Source of the DNA: an uncultured bacterium
GTDB lineage: Bacteria; Bacillota; Clostridia; Oscillospirales; Oscillospiraceae
Direction: 5' to 3'
Length of the DNA stretch: 46,948 nt
NCBI GenBank assembly: GCA_945873205.1
Contig: CAMCCC010000017.1
Span: 1 to 46,948, forward strand
Shown here: positions 34,781-43,216 of the stretch, piece after piece
How positions within the stretch are numbered: position 1 is the stretch's first letter
How the letters are laid out: every line of letters begins with the position of its first letter
The notes under the pieces: generated by a model
The model's database searches: none
Seen by the model: the letters and a program-made list of their open reading frames with translations, nothing else
What the model was told of the DNA's origin: nothing
Made by a program: the position numbers and the translations under genes

Positions 34781-35902
34781 TCAGACCTTCGCGCCGCTGA
34801 TATACACCGCCTTGCGCTGAAGCGTTTCATCACAGACCACAAAGTCTGCCAGCTTACCGGTTTCAATGGAGCCGATCTCGCTGTCCCGGCCCAGCTGGCG
34901 GGCGGGGGTGATGGTGGCGGCATTGATGGCCTCGGCCACAGGGATGCCGAAGGCAATGGCGTTCAGCATGCAGCTGTAGAGGTTGGAGGCGGAGCCGGCG
35001 ATGGTGCCGTCGGCCAGGCGGGCGATGCAGTCCTTCAGGAACACCGTCTGGCCCCCCAGCTCATACTCGCCGTCCGGCATACCGCAGCAGCGCAGCGCAT
35101 CGGACACCAGGCAGATGCGGCCGGGGAACAGCTTGAAGGCCATGCGCACCACGCTGGGGTGAACGTGAAGTCCGTCACAGATCAGCTCCGCCGTGACGCA
35201 CTCCCGCTCAGCGGCAGCGCCGATGACGCCGGGCTTGCGGTGGTGGATGGGCGGCATGGCGTTGAACAGGTGGGTCAGATGCCGGGCGCCGTTCTGGAAC
35301 ACGGCGGCAGCCTGCTCATAAGTAGCGTCGGTATGGGCCACGGACACGGTGCACAGTTCGGATGCCCTGGCGGCAAACTCTGCCGCACCGGGCAGCTCCG
35401 GCGCCACGTCCACAATGCGCACCAGGCCCTCGCAGCCCTCGTACAGCTTCTCAAAGGCCTCAAAATCCGGGTCCTTCAGGTAAGCGCCGTTCTGGGCGCC
35501 TTTCTTTTTCTCGGAGAAGAAGGGCCCCTCCATCTGGATGCCCATAAGCCGGGCATGGCCGGGCGCGTCCTCCCGCCGGTAGTCCACGGCGGTGGCAAAG
35601 GCAGCGGCCAGGGTCTCATAGGGCAGGGTCATGGAAGCGGGGGCAAAGGAGGTAACGCCGTTTTCCGCCAGGTATCTGCCCATGGTGCGCAGCCCCTCCA
35701 GATTACCGTCGGAAAAATCAGCACCGGAGTTGCCGTGGTTATGGACATCCACCAGGCCGGGGATCACATAAGCGCCCTGCAAATCCTCTCCCGGTTCTTC
35801 CACGGCACCGGAGAACACCTGCGTGAAGCGGCCCTCCTTCACCCGGAAGCCCCCGGGCACAAAATCCAGCCCATTAAAAATCAACGCGTTTTTAAACAGC
35901 AT
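34781..35902 (-). CDS. nagA: N-acetylglucosamine-6-phosphate deacetylase
   Basis: Removes acetate from GlcNAc-6-phosphate in amino-sugar use and wall recycling. 373 residues from ATG 35902 (GGAGGG upstream). The amidohydrolase motifs are in order: VHNHGNSGADFSDG, QMEGPFFSEKKKGAQN (metal-binding Glu), AHTDATYEQ, ARHLTHLFNAMPPIHHR, LICDGLHVHP and the catalytic Asp in LVSDALRCCGMPDG. The frame continues upstream to 36085, but that part covers the terminator of the neighbouring gene and lacks homology. nagB is not adjacent. Confidence 0.95.
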   Translation of the reverse strand: MLFKNALIFNGLDFVPGGFRVKEGRFTQVFSGAVEEPGEDLQGAYVIPGLVDVHNHGNSGADFSDGNLEGLRTMGRYLAENGVTSFAPASMTLPYETLAAAFATAVDYRREDAPGHARLMGIQMEGPFFSEKKKGAQNGAYLKDPDFEAFEKLYEGCEGLVRIVDVAPELPGAAEFAARASELCTVSVAHTDATYEQAAAVFQNGARHLTHLFNAMPPIHHRKPGVIGAAAERECVTAELICDGLHVHPSVVRMAFKLFPGRICLVSDALRCCGMPDGEYELGGQTVFLKDCIARLADGTIAGSASNLYSCMLNAIAFGIPVAEAINAATITPARQLGRDSEIGSIETGKLADFVVCDETLQRKAVYISGAKV

Positions 35903-35988
35903 AGAAATTCCCCTCCTATTTGTCTTTGGCATTATTTTACCACAGGAGCCAGGCCGCCGCAAGGAGAAAGCCTTTCGATTATTCGTAA

Positions 35989-36018
35989 AAACACCCCCGC
36001 CTTCCGGCGGGGGTGTTT
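35989..36018 (-). terminator. Terminator after the zinc-ribbon protein gene
   Basis: Stem AAACACCCCCGCC/GGCGGGGGTGTTT with a four-base loop, 12 bases past the stop; A/T tracts on both sides. Confidence 0.88.
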
Positions 36019-36030
36019 GCGAACACAATA

Positions 36031-36687
36031 TCACTTGACGGCTTCCAGCAGATAGACCTGGACATTCTTGGTGAAGCCGTTGCACTCGGCTGTCAGTGTG
36101 ACGCCGCCGGACTTGGCCTTGATGATGGCCACCTCACAGGCATTGTCACCGGTGGAGGTGACGGTGCAGTACTCGCCGCTCTCATCCGAGACAGACCAGT
36201 TGACCTTGGCGCCCACCAAAGTGGCGGGCAGGACCTGGGCGGTAAGGGGTATGTTGGCGTCACCCTCGCGCATGGTGAACTCCTCCAGCTCCTTCTCGTA
36301 GAACATGACGCGGATGCCCTCAACCGTGGGGGTGGGGGTGGGTGCGGGCGTAGGCGGCGTGTCTATGATGGGGATGTAGTCCGTAGCGGCGGGGGGCGGC
36401 GTGATGGTGGCGTTGCCCCGCTTCTCCGTGCCTTCCAGGCTGGTGGACACCATGACGATCACCGCAAGGATCACCGCCACGACAAGTATAAGACCAAAAA
36501 TCATCTGCCACTTTGTGTTCGTTTCGGCACGCTCATAGGACGCGGTCCCTCTGACCGTGCCTGGCGTAGTGCCGGGAGTGCGCCCGCTCTGGGTCACCCT
36601 TCTGGTGCCGCAGTTGGGGCAGCGACTGCGCATGGAAGAAAATGTCTCGCCGCAGCGGCGGCATTTTACTTCAGGAATCATGCTCAT
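36031..36687 (-). CDS. Zinc-ribbon membrane protein with extracellular Ig-like domain
   Basis: 218 residues. A cytoplasmic N-terminal zinc ribbon with two CxxC pairs (CRRCGETFSSMRSRCPNCG) and a flexible linker lead to one membrane helix (WQMIFGLILVVAVILAVIVMV, about 60-82). After it come a Pro/Thr-rich stalk (TPPTPAPTPTPT) and a C-terminal domain resembling bacterial Ig-like (Big2) folds (LPATLVGAKVNWSVSDESG ... GGVTLTAECNGFTKNVQVYL). There is no signal peptide; the helix acts as a signal anchor. SD GGAGGAA. Function unknown; the layout suggests a surface-display or sensing protein. Confidence 0.75.
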   Translation of the reverse strand: MSMIPEVKCRRCGETFSSMRSRCPNCGTRRVTQSGRTPGTTPGTVRGTASYERAETNTKWQMIFGLILVVAVILAVIVMVSTSLEGTEKRGNATITPPPAATDYIPIIDTPPTPAPTPTPTVEGIRVMFYEKELEEFTMREGDANIPLTAQVLPATLVGAKVNWSVSDESGEYCTVTSTGDNACEVAIIKAKSGGVTLTAECNGFTKNVQVYLLEAVK

Positions 36688-36722
36688 ACAAGTTCCTCCG
36701 TTCTCAAGAACAAATAGGGTAA

Positions 36723-36750
36723 ATGCTTAAACTCACCCAAGTTTAAGCAT
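36723..36750 (-). promoter_or_regulatory. Inverted repeat in the leader of the zinc-ribbon gene
   Basis: ATGCTTAAAC, 8 bases, GTTTAAGCAT: a perfect ten-pair inverted repeat between the -10 box and the SD. It has no T tract, so it is more likely an operator or an mRNA 5' hairpin than a terminator. Confidence 0.6.
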
Positions 36751-36764
36751 CGTGCTACCTATAA

Positions 36765-36793
36765 ATAATACATCTTCTTTTGCATTTCGTCAA
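36765..36793 (-). promoter_or_regulatory. Promoter of the zinc-ribbon gene
   Basis: Minus strand TTGACG (36793-36788), 17 bases, TATTAT (36770-36765). Confidence 0.72.
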
Positions 36794-36959
36794 GACTTCT
36801 CATGCCCAAGAGGGCGATTTTCAGGGGTTTTGCGGCTCTGATTCCCCACTTATTCCCCAATTTGCCCGTTTTTTCCCTGGGATTTGCCAAAAAGCCGTCG
36901 ACAATTATCCACCTGTGAGGGGCAGGGCAGCTTTTGTTTCTCATTATAGCAAGATGCGA

Positions 36960-36988
36960 TTGAAAATCAAGCGGGATAATGTTAAAAT
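36960..36988 (+). promoter_or_regulatory. Promoter of the NTPase-CYTH gene
   Basis: TTGAAA (36960-36965), 17 bases, TAAAAT (36983-36988), about 43 bases before the proposed start. The rest of the 36794-36959 spacer shows no further feature. Confidence 0.68.
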
Positions 36989-37030
36989 ACCAGCATATGA
37001 TGGCAGAAAAATGGGTAAAGGGTGAGAGTT

Positions 37031-38134
37031 TTGGAAAAAAGCATAACCAGAATCGTGCTTACAGGCGGCCCCGCCGCCGGAAAAACCACGCTGATCAGCC
37101 GGATACTGAAGGAGTTCAAGCCGGAGGACGGCTGGAAGGTGATCACCATCCCGGAGACCGCTACGGACCTGATCTCCGGCTTCGGCATCGGGCCTTTCCC
37201 CAACTGCGTGAGCATGGAGGAGTTCCAGTATTTCGTCATTGAAGACCAGCTGCACAAGGAAAAGCTGGCGCTGAAGGCGGCGCAGATGGTGCCCTATGAC
37301 AAGATCCTGATTGTCTACGACCGGGCGCTGCTGGACGACAAGGCCTACATCACCGACCAGCAGTTCCAGGAGACGCTGGCCTACTTCGGCAAAACGGAGG
37401 AGGAGGTTCTCTCCGGCTATGACGCGGTGCTGCATCTGGTGACCTGCGCCAAGGGGGCGGAGTACGCCTATAACTTCGGCAATGCCGCCCGCTATGAAAG
37501 CGTGGAGGAAGCCCGGCGGATGGACGACCGGACCCTGCGGGCCTGGAGTGCCCACCCCCGGCTCTATGTGATTGACAATTCCGTGGATTTTGAAGAAAAG
37601 ATCAACCGGGCCATCGCCCAGATTTACCGCATCGTGGGGCAGAGCGCCCCGGCCGCGGCCAAGCGGAAGTACCTCATCCATATGCCGGACTGCGCAAAGC
37701 TGCAGGAGCGTTACGGCGCGGTCCCGGTGGAGATGATGCAGACCTACCTCAACTCCAACAGCCCAAGCATTGAGCGGCGTATCCGCCAGCAGAAAAACGG
37801 CGGGGGCTACCTGTACTTCTACACGGAAAAGCGCATCGCCGAGGACGGGACCCGCTGGGTCACGGAAAAGCCCATCTCGGAAAAGGAATATGTGGCCTAC
37901 CTGATGGAGAGCGACCTGAGCCTTCATGGGGTGCGGAAGGTGAAATACCGCTTTGGCTATCAAAACAGCCGTCTGGAAATCGACGTGTACCCCTTTGACC
38001 GGGACAAAGCCGTTCTGTTCGTCTACGGCGGCGGAGAAACGCCGGCGCTGCCGGAGGAGATCCGCCTGATCAAAGAGGTGACCGGCCTGGCAGATTATAA
38101 AAACCGTCAGCTGGCGGCGTCTCAAATTCTGTAA
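37031..38134 (+). CDS. P-loop NTPase (AAA_28) fused to a CYTH-like domain
   Basis: 367 residues if the TTG at 37031 is the start (AAGG nine bases upstream); a GTG at 37022 is also possible. Residues 1-190 form a kinase-like P-loop domain with Walker A GGPAAGKT (12-19), IPETATDLISG and LIVYDRALLDDKAYI. Residues about 195-360 look like a CYTH/triphosphate-tunnel fold: KRKYLIHMP, RRIRQQ, YLYFYTEKR, VRKVKYRFGY, LEIDVYPF. The usual ExExK start of CYTH is replaced by KRK, so catalysis is doubtful. The same domain order occurs in Ttd14-type proteins of animals, where GTP and phospholipid binding were reported. The bacterial role is unknown. Isolated transcription unit. Confidence 0.75.
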   Translation: MEKSITRIVLTGGPAAGKTTLISRILKEFKPEDGWKVITIPETATDLISGFGIGPFPNCVSMEEFQYFVIEDQLHKEKLALKAAQMVPYDKILIVYDRALLDDKAYITDQQFQETLAYFGKTEEEVLSGYDAVLHLVTCAKGAEYAYNFGNAARYESVEEARRMDDRTLRAWSAHPRLYVIDNSVDFEEKINRAIAQIYRIVGQSAPAAAKRKYLIHMPDCAKLQERYGAVPVEMMQTYLNSNSPSIERRIRQQKNGGGYLYFYTEKRIAEDGTRWVTEKPISEKEYVAYLMESDLSLHGVRKVKYRFGYQNSRLEIDVYPFDRDKAVLFVYGGGETPALPEEIRLIKEVTGLADYKNRQLAASQIL

Positions 38135-38183
38135 ACCAAATTATCGTTACAAAAATTGCACAAAAATGGGCGCTAAATTTGTT

Positions 38184-38222
38184 CGCACAGCCGAAAATAT
38201 TTTTCGGCTGTGCGTTTTTTTG
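38184..38222 (+). terminator. Terminator after the NTPase-CYTH gene
   Basis: Perfect 14-pair stem CGCACAGCCGAAAA/TTTTCGGCTGTGCG with a three-base loop and eight T residues. Confidence 0.92.
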
Positions 38223-38315
38223 TTCCTTTTTATCCTATCAATCTTCTTTCTGCCGGTATTTTCTCCAATTAATCGTATGTTGCAGATTCCTACAGAAGTT
38301 TACAAAAGAAAGTCG

Positions 38316-38344
38316 TTGTCACGGGATTATGTTGACTTTATAAT
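38316..38344 (+). promoter_or_regulatory. Promoter of the large secreted protein gene
   Basis: TTGTCA (38316-38321), 17 bases, TATAAT (38339-38344), about 78 bases before the ATG. GTTGAC (38331-38336) and GTCAAC (about 38361-38366) flank the -10/start region as an inverted pair and could be operator half-sites. Confidence 0.7.
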
Positions 38345-38421
38345 GAACCCAGCGTTAATTATGTCAACACTAATATGTAAAGCATATTATTTTTGGTGAG
38401 AACAGGGGACCCGAGAGGCAA

Positions 38422-41400
38422 ATGAGGAACAAGCGCCACAATTTCATATCTTCCGCGGCAATGGCTTTGGCCCTTGTCGTTGTTTTTGCCTGGGCCTCCC
38501 CTGCGGCATACGCAGGCCACACCGGCCATGACGGTTGGGCAGCGGTGAGCACCGGCAGCAGAAAGGCTCTGGACAGCGGCAGCTATTACCTGAAGGGCGA
38601 CCTGAACAGCGACCTTGTGATCAAGGGCCAGGTGGAGCTGTGCCTCAACGGCCATACCCTCAGCGGCAGCGGCAAGGGCAGCGTCATCACCGTCAGTGAG
38701 GGCGCCCAGCTCAGTCTCCACGACTGCGGCAAGGGCGGCTGCATCACCGGCGGCAAAGCCACCGAGGGCGGCGGCATCTATGTTGCAAAGGGTGCCGGGC
38801 TCAGCCTGGAGGGCGGAGCAATCTGCGGCAACGAGGCCAACCGTGGCGGCGGCATCTGCGCGGCCGATGGGGCCAGCGTGACCATTTCCGGCGGGGAAAT
38901 CCGTGACAACAGCGCCAAGAGCGGCGGCGGCGTCTACCTCCGCTGCGAAGCCAGCATCCAGGGCGGCAGCATCAGCGGCAACAGCGCGGAGTATAACGGG
39001 GCCGGCCTTTACGCCGAGATGGCGGAGGGCGGAAGCATCGCCCTTGACCACTGCACCATAGAAAGCAACATCTGCCAGGGCCACGGCGGCGGCATCTACC
39101 TGAAAAACTGCCAGGCCACGGCGGCGGACTGCCGCATTGCGGACAACAAGGGGATCGACGCCCACGCCAGCGGCGGCGGCGTTTATATCGATGAGTACGC
39201 CGGCTTCACCATGACCGGCGACACCCTGATCAGCGGCAACAGCGCCGCCAATCAGGGCGGCGGCGTCTGCGTCAGCAACGCTCCGGCAGCCGGCTTTGCC
39301 ATGGAGGGCGGGGAGATCAGCAGCAACAGCGCCACCAGCGGCGGCGGCATCGCCACCACCGGCGTGGGCAGCTTTGAAATCGCCGGGGGCAAAATCGCCC
39401 GGAACAGCGCCGATGGCGACGGCGGCGGCCTTTATATCAGCTTCGGCTTCACCCGGGACGCGGAAAAGCGCATCGCCAACTGTGACATTGACGGCAACAC
39501 CGCCGGCAGCTACGGCGGCGGCGTGTTCATTCAGGGCAACAGCTTCATCAACGTGGAGCTGTCCAGCGACAGTATCCGCCGCAACAGTGCCATGGACGGC
39601 GGCGGTGTATACGTCAACCAGATGGATGGGCTGAGCCTGTCCGGGCGGCTGCACATCAACGGCAACCAGTGCAGCGGCCGTGGCGCCAACCTCTACCTTC
39701 ACAGCTCCGAAACCATGTATGTGGCCGGGCTGGAGCAGGGCAGCGACATTGGCCTCAGCATCGAATACACCGATAAAAACACCTTCACCAAGGACGCGGC
39801 GGCCAACGCGGAAATGCTCAAGGACTGCTTCAAGAGCAACGTAACCGATTTCGGCGTCAGCATCGGGGCGGACAAGGAGCTGCAGTTTGCCCTTTCCTGC
39901 CGGGTGGACTTTGACGCCAAGGGCGGCAAGCTGGACAAAACCTATCAGATGTTCACCACCGGCGACCCCCTGGGCACTCTGCCCATCCCCAAAAAGGACG
40001 GCTACACCTTCACCTACTGGGACTACAACGGGAAAAAGGTCAGCCCGGAGGACCCGGTGACCTTTGATAAGACCCTGACGGCCAACTATGAATTCAACCA
40101 CTACACCATCAATTACGACCCCAACGGCGGCAGCGGCAGCATGCCCAGCCAGAAGTGCCGCTACACTGTGCCCTTCAATCTGGCCAAATGCAGCTTCCAA
40201 AATGGGGACCTGGTCTTTGCCGGGTGGAGCCTTACTCCCGATGGCGAGGTCAAATATGCCGACGGCGGCAGCGCCTGCAGTCTGTGCAAGGAAGCTGACG
40301 GCAGCGTGACCCTGTACGCCCAGTGGAAGCAGGCCCCGGCCAGCGCCATCCGCATGGCCGGCAGTGTGAAGCTGGCCCTGGGCGAGAGCAAGCTGCTCTC
40401 CGTAACGGCGGAGCCTGCGGGCGCGGATATCAGCGACATTGTCTGGAGCTGCGATAAAGAAAAGATTCTCAGCGTGGACCAGCAGGGCAACGTAAGCGCC
40501 CTGGCCGCCGGCACCGCCACCGTCACCGCCAGCACCCCCGCCGGGGCCAGCGCCAGCTGCACCGTGGAAGTGGGCCGCCGGGCCGCAGGCAAGGAGGACT
40601 TCGTTTTCTCTCAGGAGCGGAGCTTCCCCTATGACGGCCAGGCCAAGAGTCCCGCGCTGCTCTCCTTCCCCGAGGGGATGGACCTGAGCATCCGCTACCT
40701 GGACAGCGACGGCAGCCCTGTGGAAGGTGTCCCCTCCCTGCCCGGCAGCTACAGCATCTGCATTGACGTGGCAGAGGATAAGCGCTTTGAGGCGGTGCAG
40801 GGCATCACCGACAGCGCCTGGACCTTCACCATAGAGCAGGGCAGCCAGCAGCCCCTGCGCATCACCGGGCAGCCGGACAGCATCTGCTTCGGCCAGGCCT
40901 TTACCCTGGGCACCGAGGGCGGCTCCGGCGACAGAGCGGTCACCTGGACGCTGAGCGCCGGAGATGCCGCCGTAGTCAACAGCGAGACCGGCGATGTCTA
41001 CGTCACCGGCGTTGGCGATTTTACCGTCACTGCCACCAAGCTGGGCGGCAGCGGCTTTGACGAGGTTTCCGCCAGCGCCAGCTTCACCGCCGGCAAGCGG
41101 CAGCTTACTCTGGAAAGCCAGCCCACCGTGGTAACGGAGAAGATTTACGACGGCACCACCCTCTCTCAGGTGCTGGACATGGGACGGATCACCGGCTTCC
41201 GGCCGGAGGATGAGGGCAGCGTGCCCATCCAGGCCACCGCCCGCTTTGAGAACAAAAACGCCGGGCTGGGCAAGGCCGTGGTCGTCAGCTATTCCCTGGA
41301 CGATCTGACGGAGTACTACGAAGCGCCGCAGACCACCTATGTCTACGGCGGGGCCATCTACCCCCTGGCCGTCAGCCTCACCTGGAACTACAGCGAGCCT

Positions 41401-42447
41401 TTGACCTACAACTGCGGCCAGCAGCAGGTCAGCGCCTATGTAAACAATGTCCTTGACGGGGACAGTGTGAGCTGCACCGCCTATGAAGGCGCCAGCGGCA
41501 CGGACGCCGGGTATTACCAGGCCTATGTCACCGCCCTGGATAACCCCAACTACACCCTGACCGGGGCCGAGGGCAACGAGCTGCTCTGGAGCATCAGTCC
41601 CCGGACCGTCACCGTGAAGGCAGCCGAGCAGCACAAGGTATACGGTGAGGAGGACCCGGCCCTCTATACCATCAGCATGGATGAGGAGCCCCCGGTGCTG
41701 ACCGGTGTGCTGACCCGTGACTATGGCGAGGACGTGGGCGCCTATTATGTCCGCCAGGGCAGCCTGGCCCTGACCGACGGCCCCGGCTTTGTTGCCTCCA
41801 ACTATGTGCTGGAATTCATCGATGGCCTGCTGACGGTGGACATGGCCGGCAACGACATCTACGCCTTCCGCTGCGACGACGTGCCCTACGGCGGTCAGCC
41901 CGCTCCCAGCGCGCAAGCGGCCTTCGGCCAGGTGAGCTTCAGCTACAGCCAGGACCCTGAGGGCTGGTTCGGCCCCTGGGATGCCGACAACGCCCCGGGC
42001 GTCTGGTATGTGAAAGCCAGCGTGGAGGGGACCCATAACTACAGCGGCGCGGAAGCCGTCACCAGCTTCACCGTTTTGAACGAGCAGCTGCAGGCCTTTG
42101 TGGAGCCGGAAGCCCTCTATCTCAGCGCCGGCGGGGACATGGAGAGCAGGCTCGCCGCTGCGCTGCCCCAGGACCTGGGCATCATCAACAACCGCGGCCT
42201 GGTGAGCCAGTACAGGGCCCAGGTCTGGTGGGACCTCAGCAGCACAGGCTATGACCCCTTTGTGCAGGGCGCCCAGGTGCTGACCGTCAGAGGTACGGCG
42301 GTGCTGCCGGAGGAGATCGGCAATGACAATGCGCTTCCGCTGGAAGTGAGCATCCGGGTCTATCTTGACCCCAGCGTGACCCTGCCGGCGGAGGAGCCTG
42401 CCGGCCCTTCCCTGCCCCCGGTTGACGAATACCTCGGCTTATCTTGA
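38422..42447 (+). CDS. Large secreted beta-helix / Ig-repeat protein
   Basis: 1341 residues. Signal peptide MRNKRHNFISSAAMALALVV..., probably cleaved after AYA (about residue 31). Residues about 50-430 form a right-handed parallel beta-helix made of short rungs with GGG(I/V)Y and (I/V)SGNSA motifs, as in pectate-lyase-like adhesins. Next come two InlB/Listeria-Bacteroides repeats (about 493-630, including YTINYDPNGGSGSMP and VTLYAQW), a Big2 domain (about 635-715), further MBG/YDG-type modules (KIYDGTTLSQVL, about 910) and an MBG_2 module (about 1060-1140, VYGEEDPALYTIS). No LPxTG, S-layer or membrane anchor is visible at the end (...LPPVDEYLGLS). It may be released or bound non-covalently. 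An adhesive or glycan-binding role is inference. A 1225-codon frame on the other strand is its GC-rich shadow. Confidence 0.88.
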   Translation: MRNKRHNFISSAAMALALVVVFAWASPAAYAGHTGHDGWAAVSTGSRKALDSGSYYLKGDLNSDLVIKGQVELCLNGHTLSGSGKGSVITVSEGAQLSLHDCGKGGCITGGKATEGGGIYVAKGAGLSLEGGAICGNEANRGGGICAADGASVTISGGEIRDNSAKSGGGVYLRCEASIQGGSISGNSAEYNGAGLYAEMAEGGSIALDHCTIESNICQGHGGGIYLKNCQATAADCRIADNKGIDAHASGGGVYIDEYAGFTMTGDTLISGNSAANQGGGVCVSNAPAAGFAMEGGEISSNSATSGGGIATTGVGSFEIAGGKIARNSADGDGGGLYISFGFTRDAEKRIANCDIDGNTAGSYGGGVFIQGNSFINVELSSDSIRRNSAMDGGGVYVNQMDGLSLSGRLHINGNQCSGRGANLYLHSSETMYVAGLEQGSDIGLSIEYTDKNTFTKDAAANAEMLKDCFKSNVTDFGVSIGADKELQFALSCRVDFDAKGGKLDKTYQMFTTGDPLGTLPIPKKDGYTFTYWDYNGKKVSPEDPVTFDKTLTANYEFNHYTINYDPNGGSGSMPSQKCRYTVPFNLAKCSFQNGDLVFAGWSLTPDGEVKYADGGSACSLCKEADGSVTLYAQWKQAPASAIRMAGSVKLALGESKLLSVTAEPAGADISDIVWSCDKEKILSVDQQGNVSALAAGTATVTASTPAGASASCTVEVGRRAAGKEDFVFSQERSFPYDGQAKSPALLSFPEGMDLSIRYLDSDGSPVEGVPSLPGSYSICIDVAEDKRFEAVQGITDSAWTFTIEQGSQQPLRITGQPDSICFGQAFTLGTEGGSGDRAVTWTLSAGDAAVVNSETGDVYVTGVGDFTVTATKLGGSGFDEVSASASFTAGKRQLTLESQPTVVTEKIYDGTTLSQVLDMGRITGFRPEDEGSVPIQATARFENKNAGLGKAVVVSYSLDDLTEYYEAPQTTYVYGGAIYPLAVSLTWNYSEPLTYNCGQQQVSAYVNNVLDGDSVSCTAYEGASGTDAGYYQAYVTALDNPNYTLTGAEGNELLWSISPRTVTVKAAEQHKVYGEEDPALYTISMDEEPPVLTGVLTRDYGEDVGAYYVRQGSLALTDGPGFVASNYVLEFIDGLLTVDMAGNDIYAFRCDDVPYGGQPAPSAQAAFGQVSFSYSQDPEGWFGPWDADNAPGVWYVKASVEGTHNYSGAEAVTSFTVLNEQLQAFVEPEALYLSAGGDMESRLAAALPQDLGIINNRGLVSQYRAQVWWDLSSTGYDPFVQGAQVLTVRGTAVLPEEIGNDNALPLEVSIRVYLDPSVTLPAEEPAGPSLPPVDEYLGLS

Positions 42448-42475
42448 TTCTTTTCCTTTTCTCCTTAAATAAATA

Positions 42476-42520
42476 AAAAACACTAAGCTCCTGGGCAAAA
42501 CCCAGGAGCTTAGTGTTTTT
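42476..42520 (+). terminator. Terminator after the large secreted protein gene (first of a duplicated pair)
   Basis: Perfect 20-pair hairpin AAAAACACTAAGCTCCTGGG/CCCAGGAGCTTAGTGTTTTT with loop CAAAA. The same hairpin recurs at 42644-42686. Confidence 0.92.
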
Positions 42521-42568
42521 CAGCCTGTAGACAAAGAGCCGGCAGCGTATCGAAATGCATGGGGAGAG

Positions 42569-42600
42569 CGCAGAGAGGGGATGGGAGTCCCCTTTCTGCG
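42569..42600. repeat. Inverted repeat in the greA-side spacer
   Basis: CGCAGAGAGGGGA/TCCCCTTTCTGCG, 13 pairs (one G-T on the plus strand) with a six-base loop. No T tract follows, so it is not a simple terminator. Confidence 0.6.
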
Positions 42601-42610
42601 TTCAATCTAT

Positions 42611-42648
42611 GTTTTCAAGGCGTCGAACTTTGTCGACGCCTTGAAAAC
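42611..42648. repeat. Perfect 16-pair hairpin overlapping the greA terminator
   Basis: GTTTTCAAGGCGTCGA/TCGACGCCTTGAAAAC with loop ACTTTG. Its right arm shares five bases (42644-42648) with the left arm of the next hairpin, so the two structures compete. Confidence 0.75.
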
Positions 42649-42686
42649 ACTAAGCTCCTGGGCAAAACCCAGGAGCTTAGTGTTTT
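42644..42686 (-). terminator. Terminator after greA (second copy of the duplicated hairpin)
   Basis: AAAACACTAAGCTCCTGGG/CCCAGGAGCTTAGTGTTTT with loop CAAAA, identical to the core of the hairpin at 42476-42520. It lies 11 bases past the greA stop and can act on both strands. Confidence 0.88.
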
Positions 42687-42697
42687 TTCGGTATGTC

Positions 42698-43201
42698 TCA
42701 GAATTTCATCAGCGGGGCGGAGCCGTCGTCCTTCATTTTGGTGATGGAACGGATCTGGGCCTCATAGGAATAGCTGTCACTGACCTTGACGGTGAAGCTA
42801 TCCCCCACCTTCTTGCCCAGCACCTGCTGGCCGAAGGGGGATTCCTTGCTGATCAGCCCCCTTCGGGGGTCGCAGCGGACGGTGGTGACCACCTGGATGA
42901 TCTGGGTCTCATCGTCCTCCGGCATGTAGATCTCCACCTTGTCAAACAATCCCACCTCATCCTGGGCGGAGCTGCTGTCAATGATCCGGGCGGATTTGAT
43001 CATGCCCTCCAGATAGCGGATGCGGCTGCGGTTTTTGTACTGGGCCTGCTTGGCGGCCTTATACTCAAAGTTCTCGCTGAGATCGCCGAAGGCCCGGGTG
43101 CGCTTGACCTCCTCGATCAGCTCCGGCATCAGCTCCAGCCGCCGGTAGTCCAGCTCCTCCTGCATCTTTTTGATATCTTCTCTGGTCAGTTCGTCGTGCA
43201 T
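42698..43201 (-). CDS. greA: Transcription elongation factor GreA/GreB family
   Basis: Rescues backtracked RNA polymerase by stimulating transcript cleavage. 167 residues. The N-terminal antiparallel coiled coil (about 1-80) carries the acidic-tip signature TRAFGDLSENFEYKAAKQAQ. The C-terminal FKBP-like domain has KESPFGQQVLGKKVGDSFTV. It is slightly longer than E. coli GreA (158). It follows the small unknown gene by 15 bases in one operon. Confidence 0.93.
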   Translation of the reverse strand: MHDELTREDIKKMQEELDYRRLELMPELIEEVKRTRAFGDLSENFEYKAAKQAQYKNRSRIRYLEGMIKSARIIDSSSAQDEVGLFDKVEIYMPEDDETQIIQVVTTVRCDPRRGLISKESPFGQQVLGKKVGDSFTVKVSDSYSYEAQIRSITKMKDDGSAPLMKF

Positions 43202-43216
43202 AGTACAGCCTCTCTG

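Noticed and set aside
38166-38399. 77-codon plus-strand frame with a hydrophobic stretch
   Set aside because: It starts inside the terminator of the preceding gene, contains the promoter of the next gene and has no ribosome-binding site.
38700-39650. Repetitive GGCGGCGGC and AGCGGCAACAGCGCC units suggestive of a DNA repeat array
   Set aside because: These are codons for the beta-helix rungs; spacing varies and no CRISPR-like constant repeats and unique spacers are present.
38359-42036. 1225-codon open frame on the minus strand
   Set aside because: It is the GC-rich antisense shadow of the secreted beta-helix protein, has no SD and reads as low-complexity Ala/Gly/Val; the plus-strand product has a signal peptide and recognised domains.
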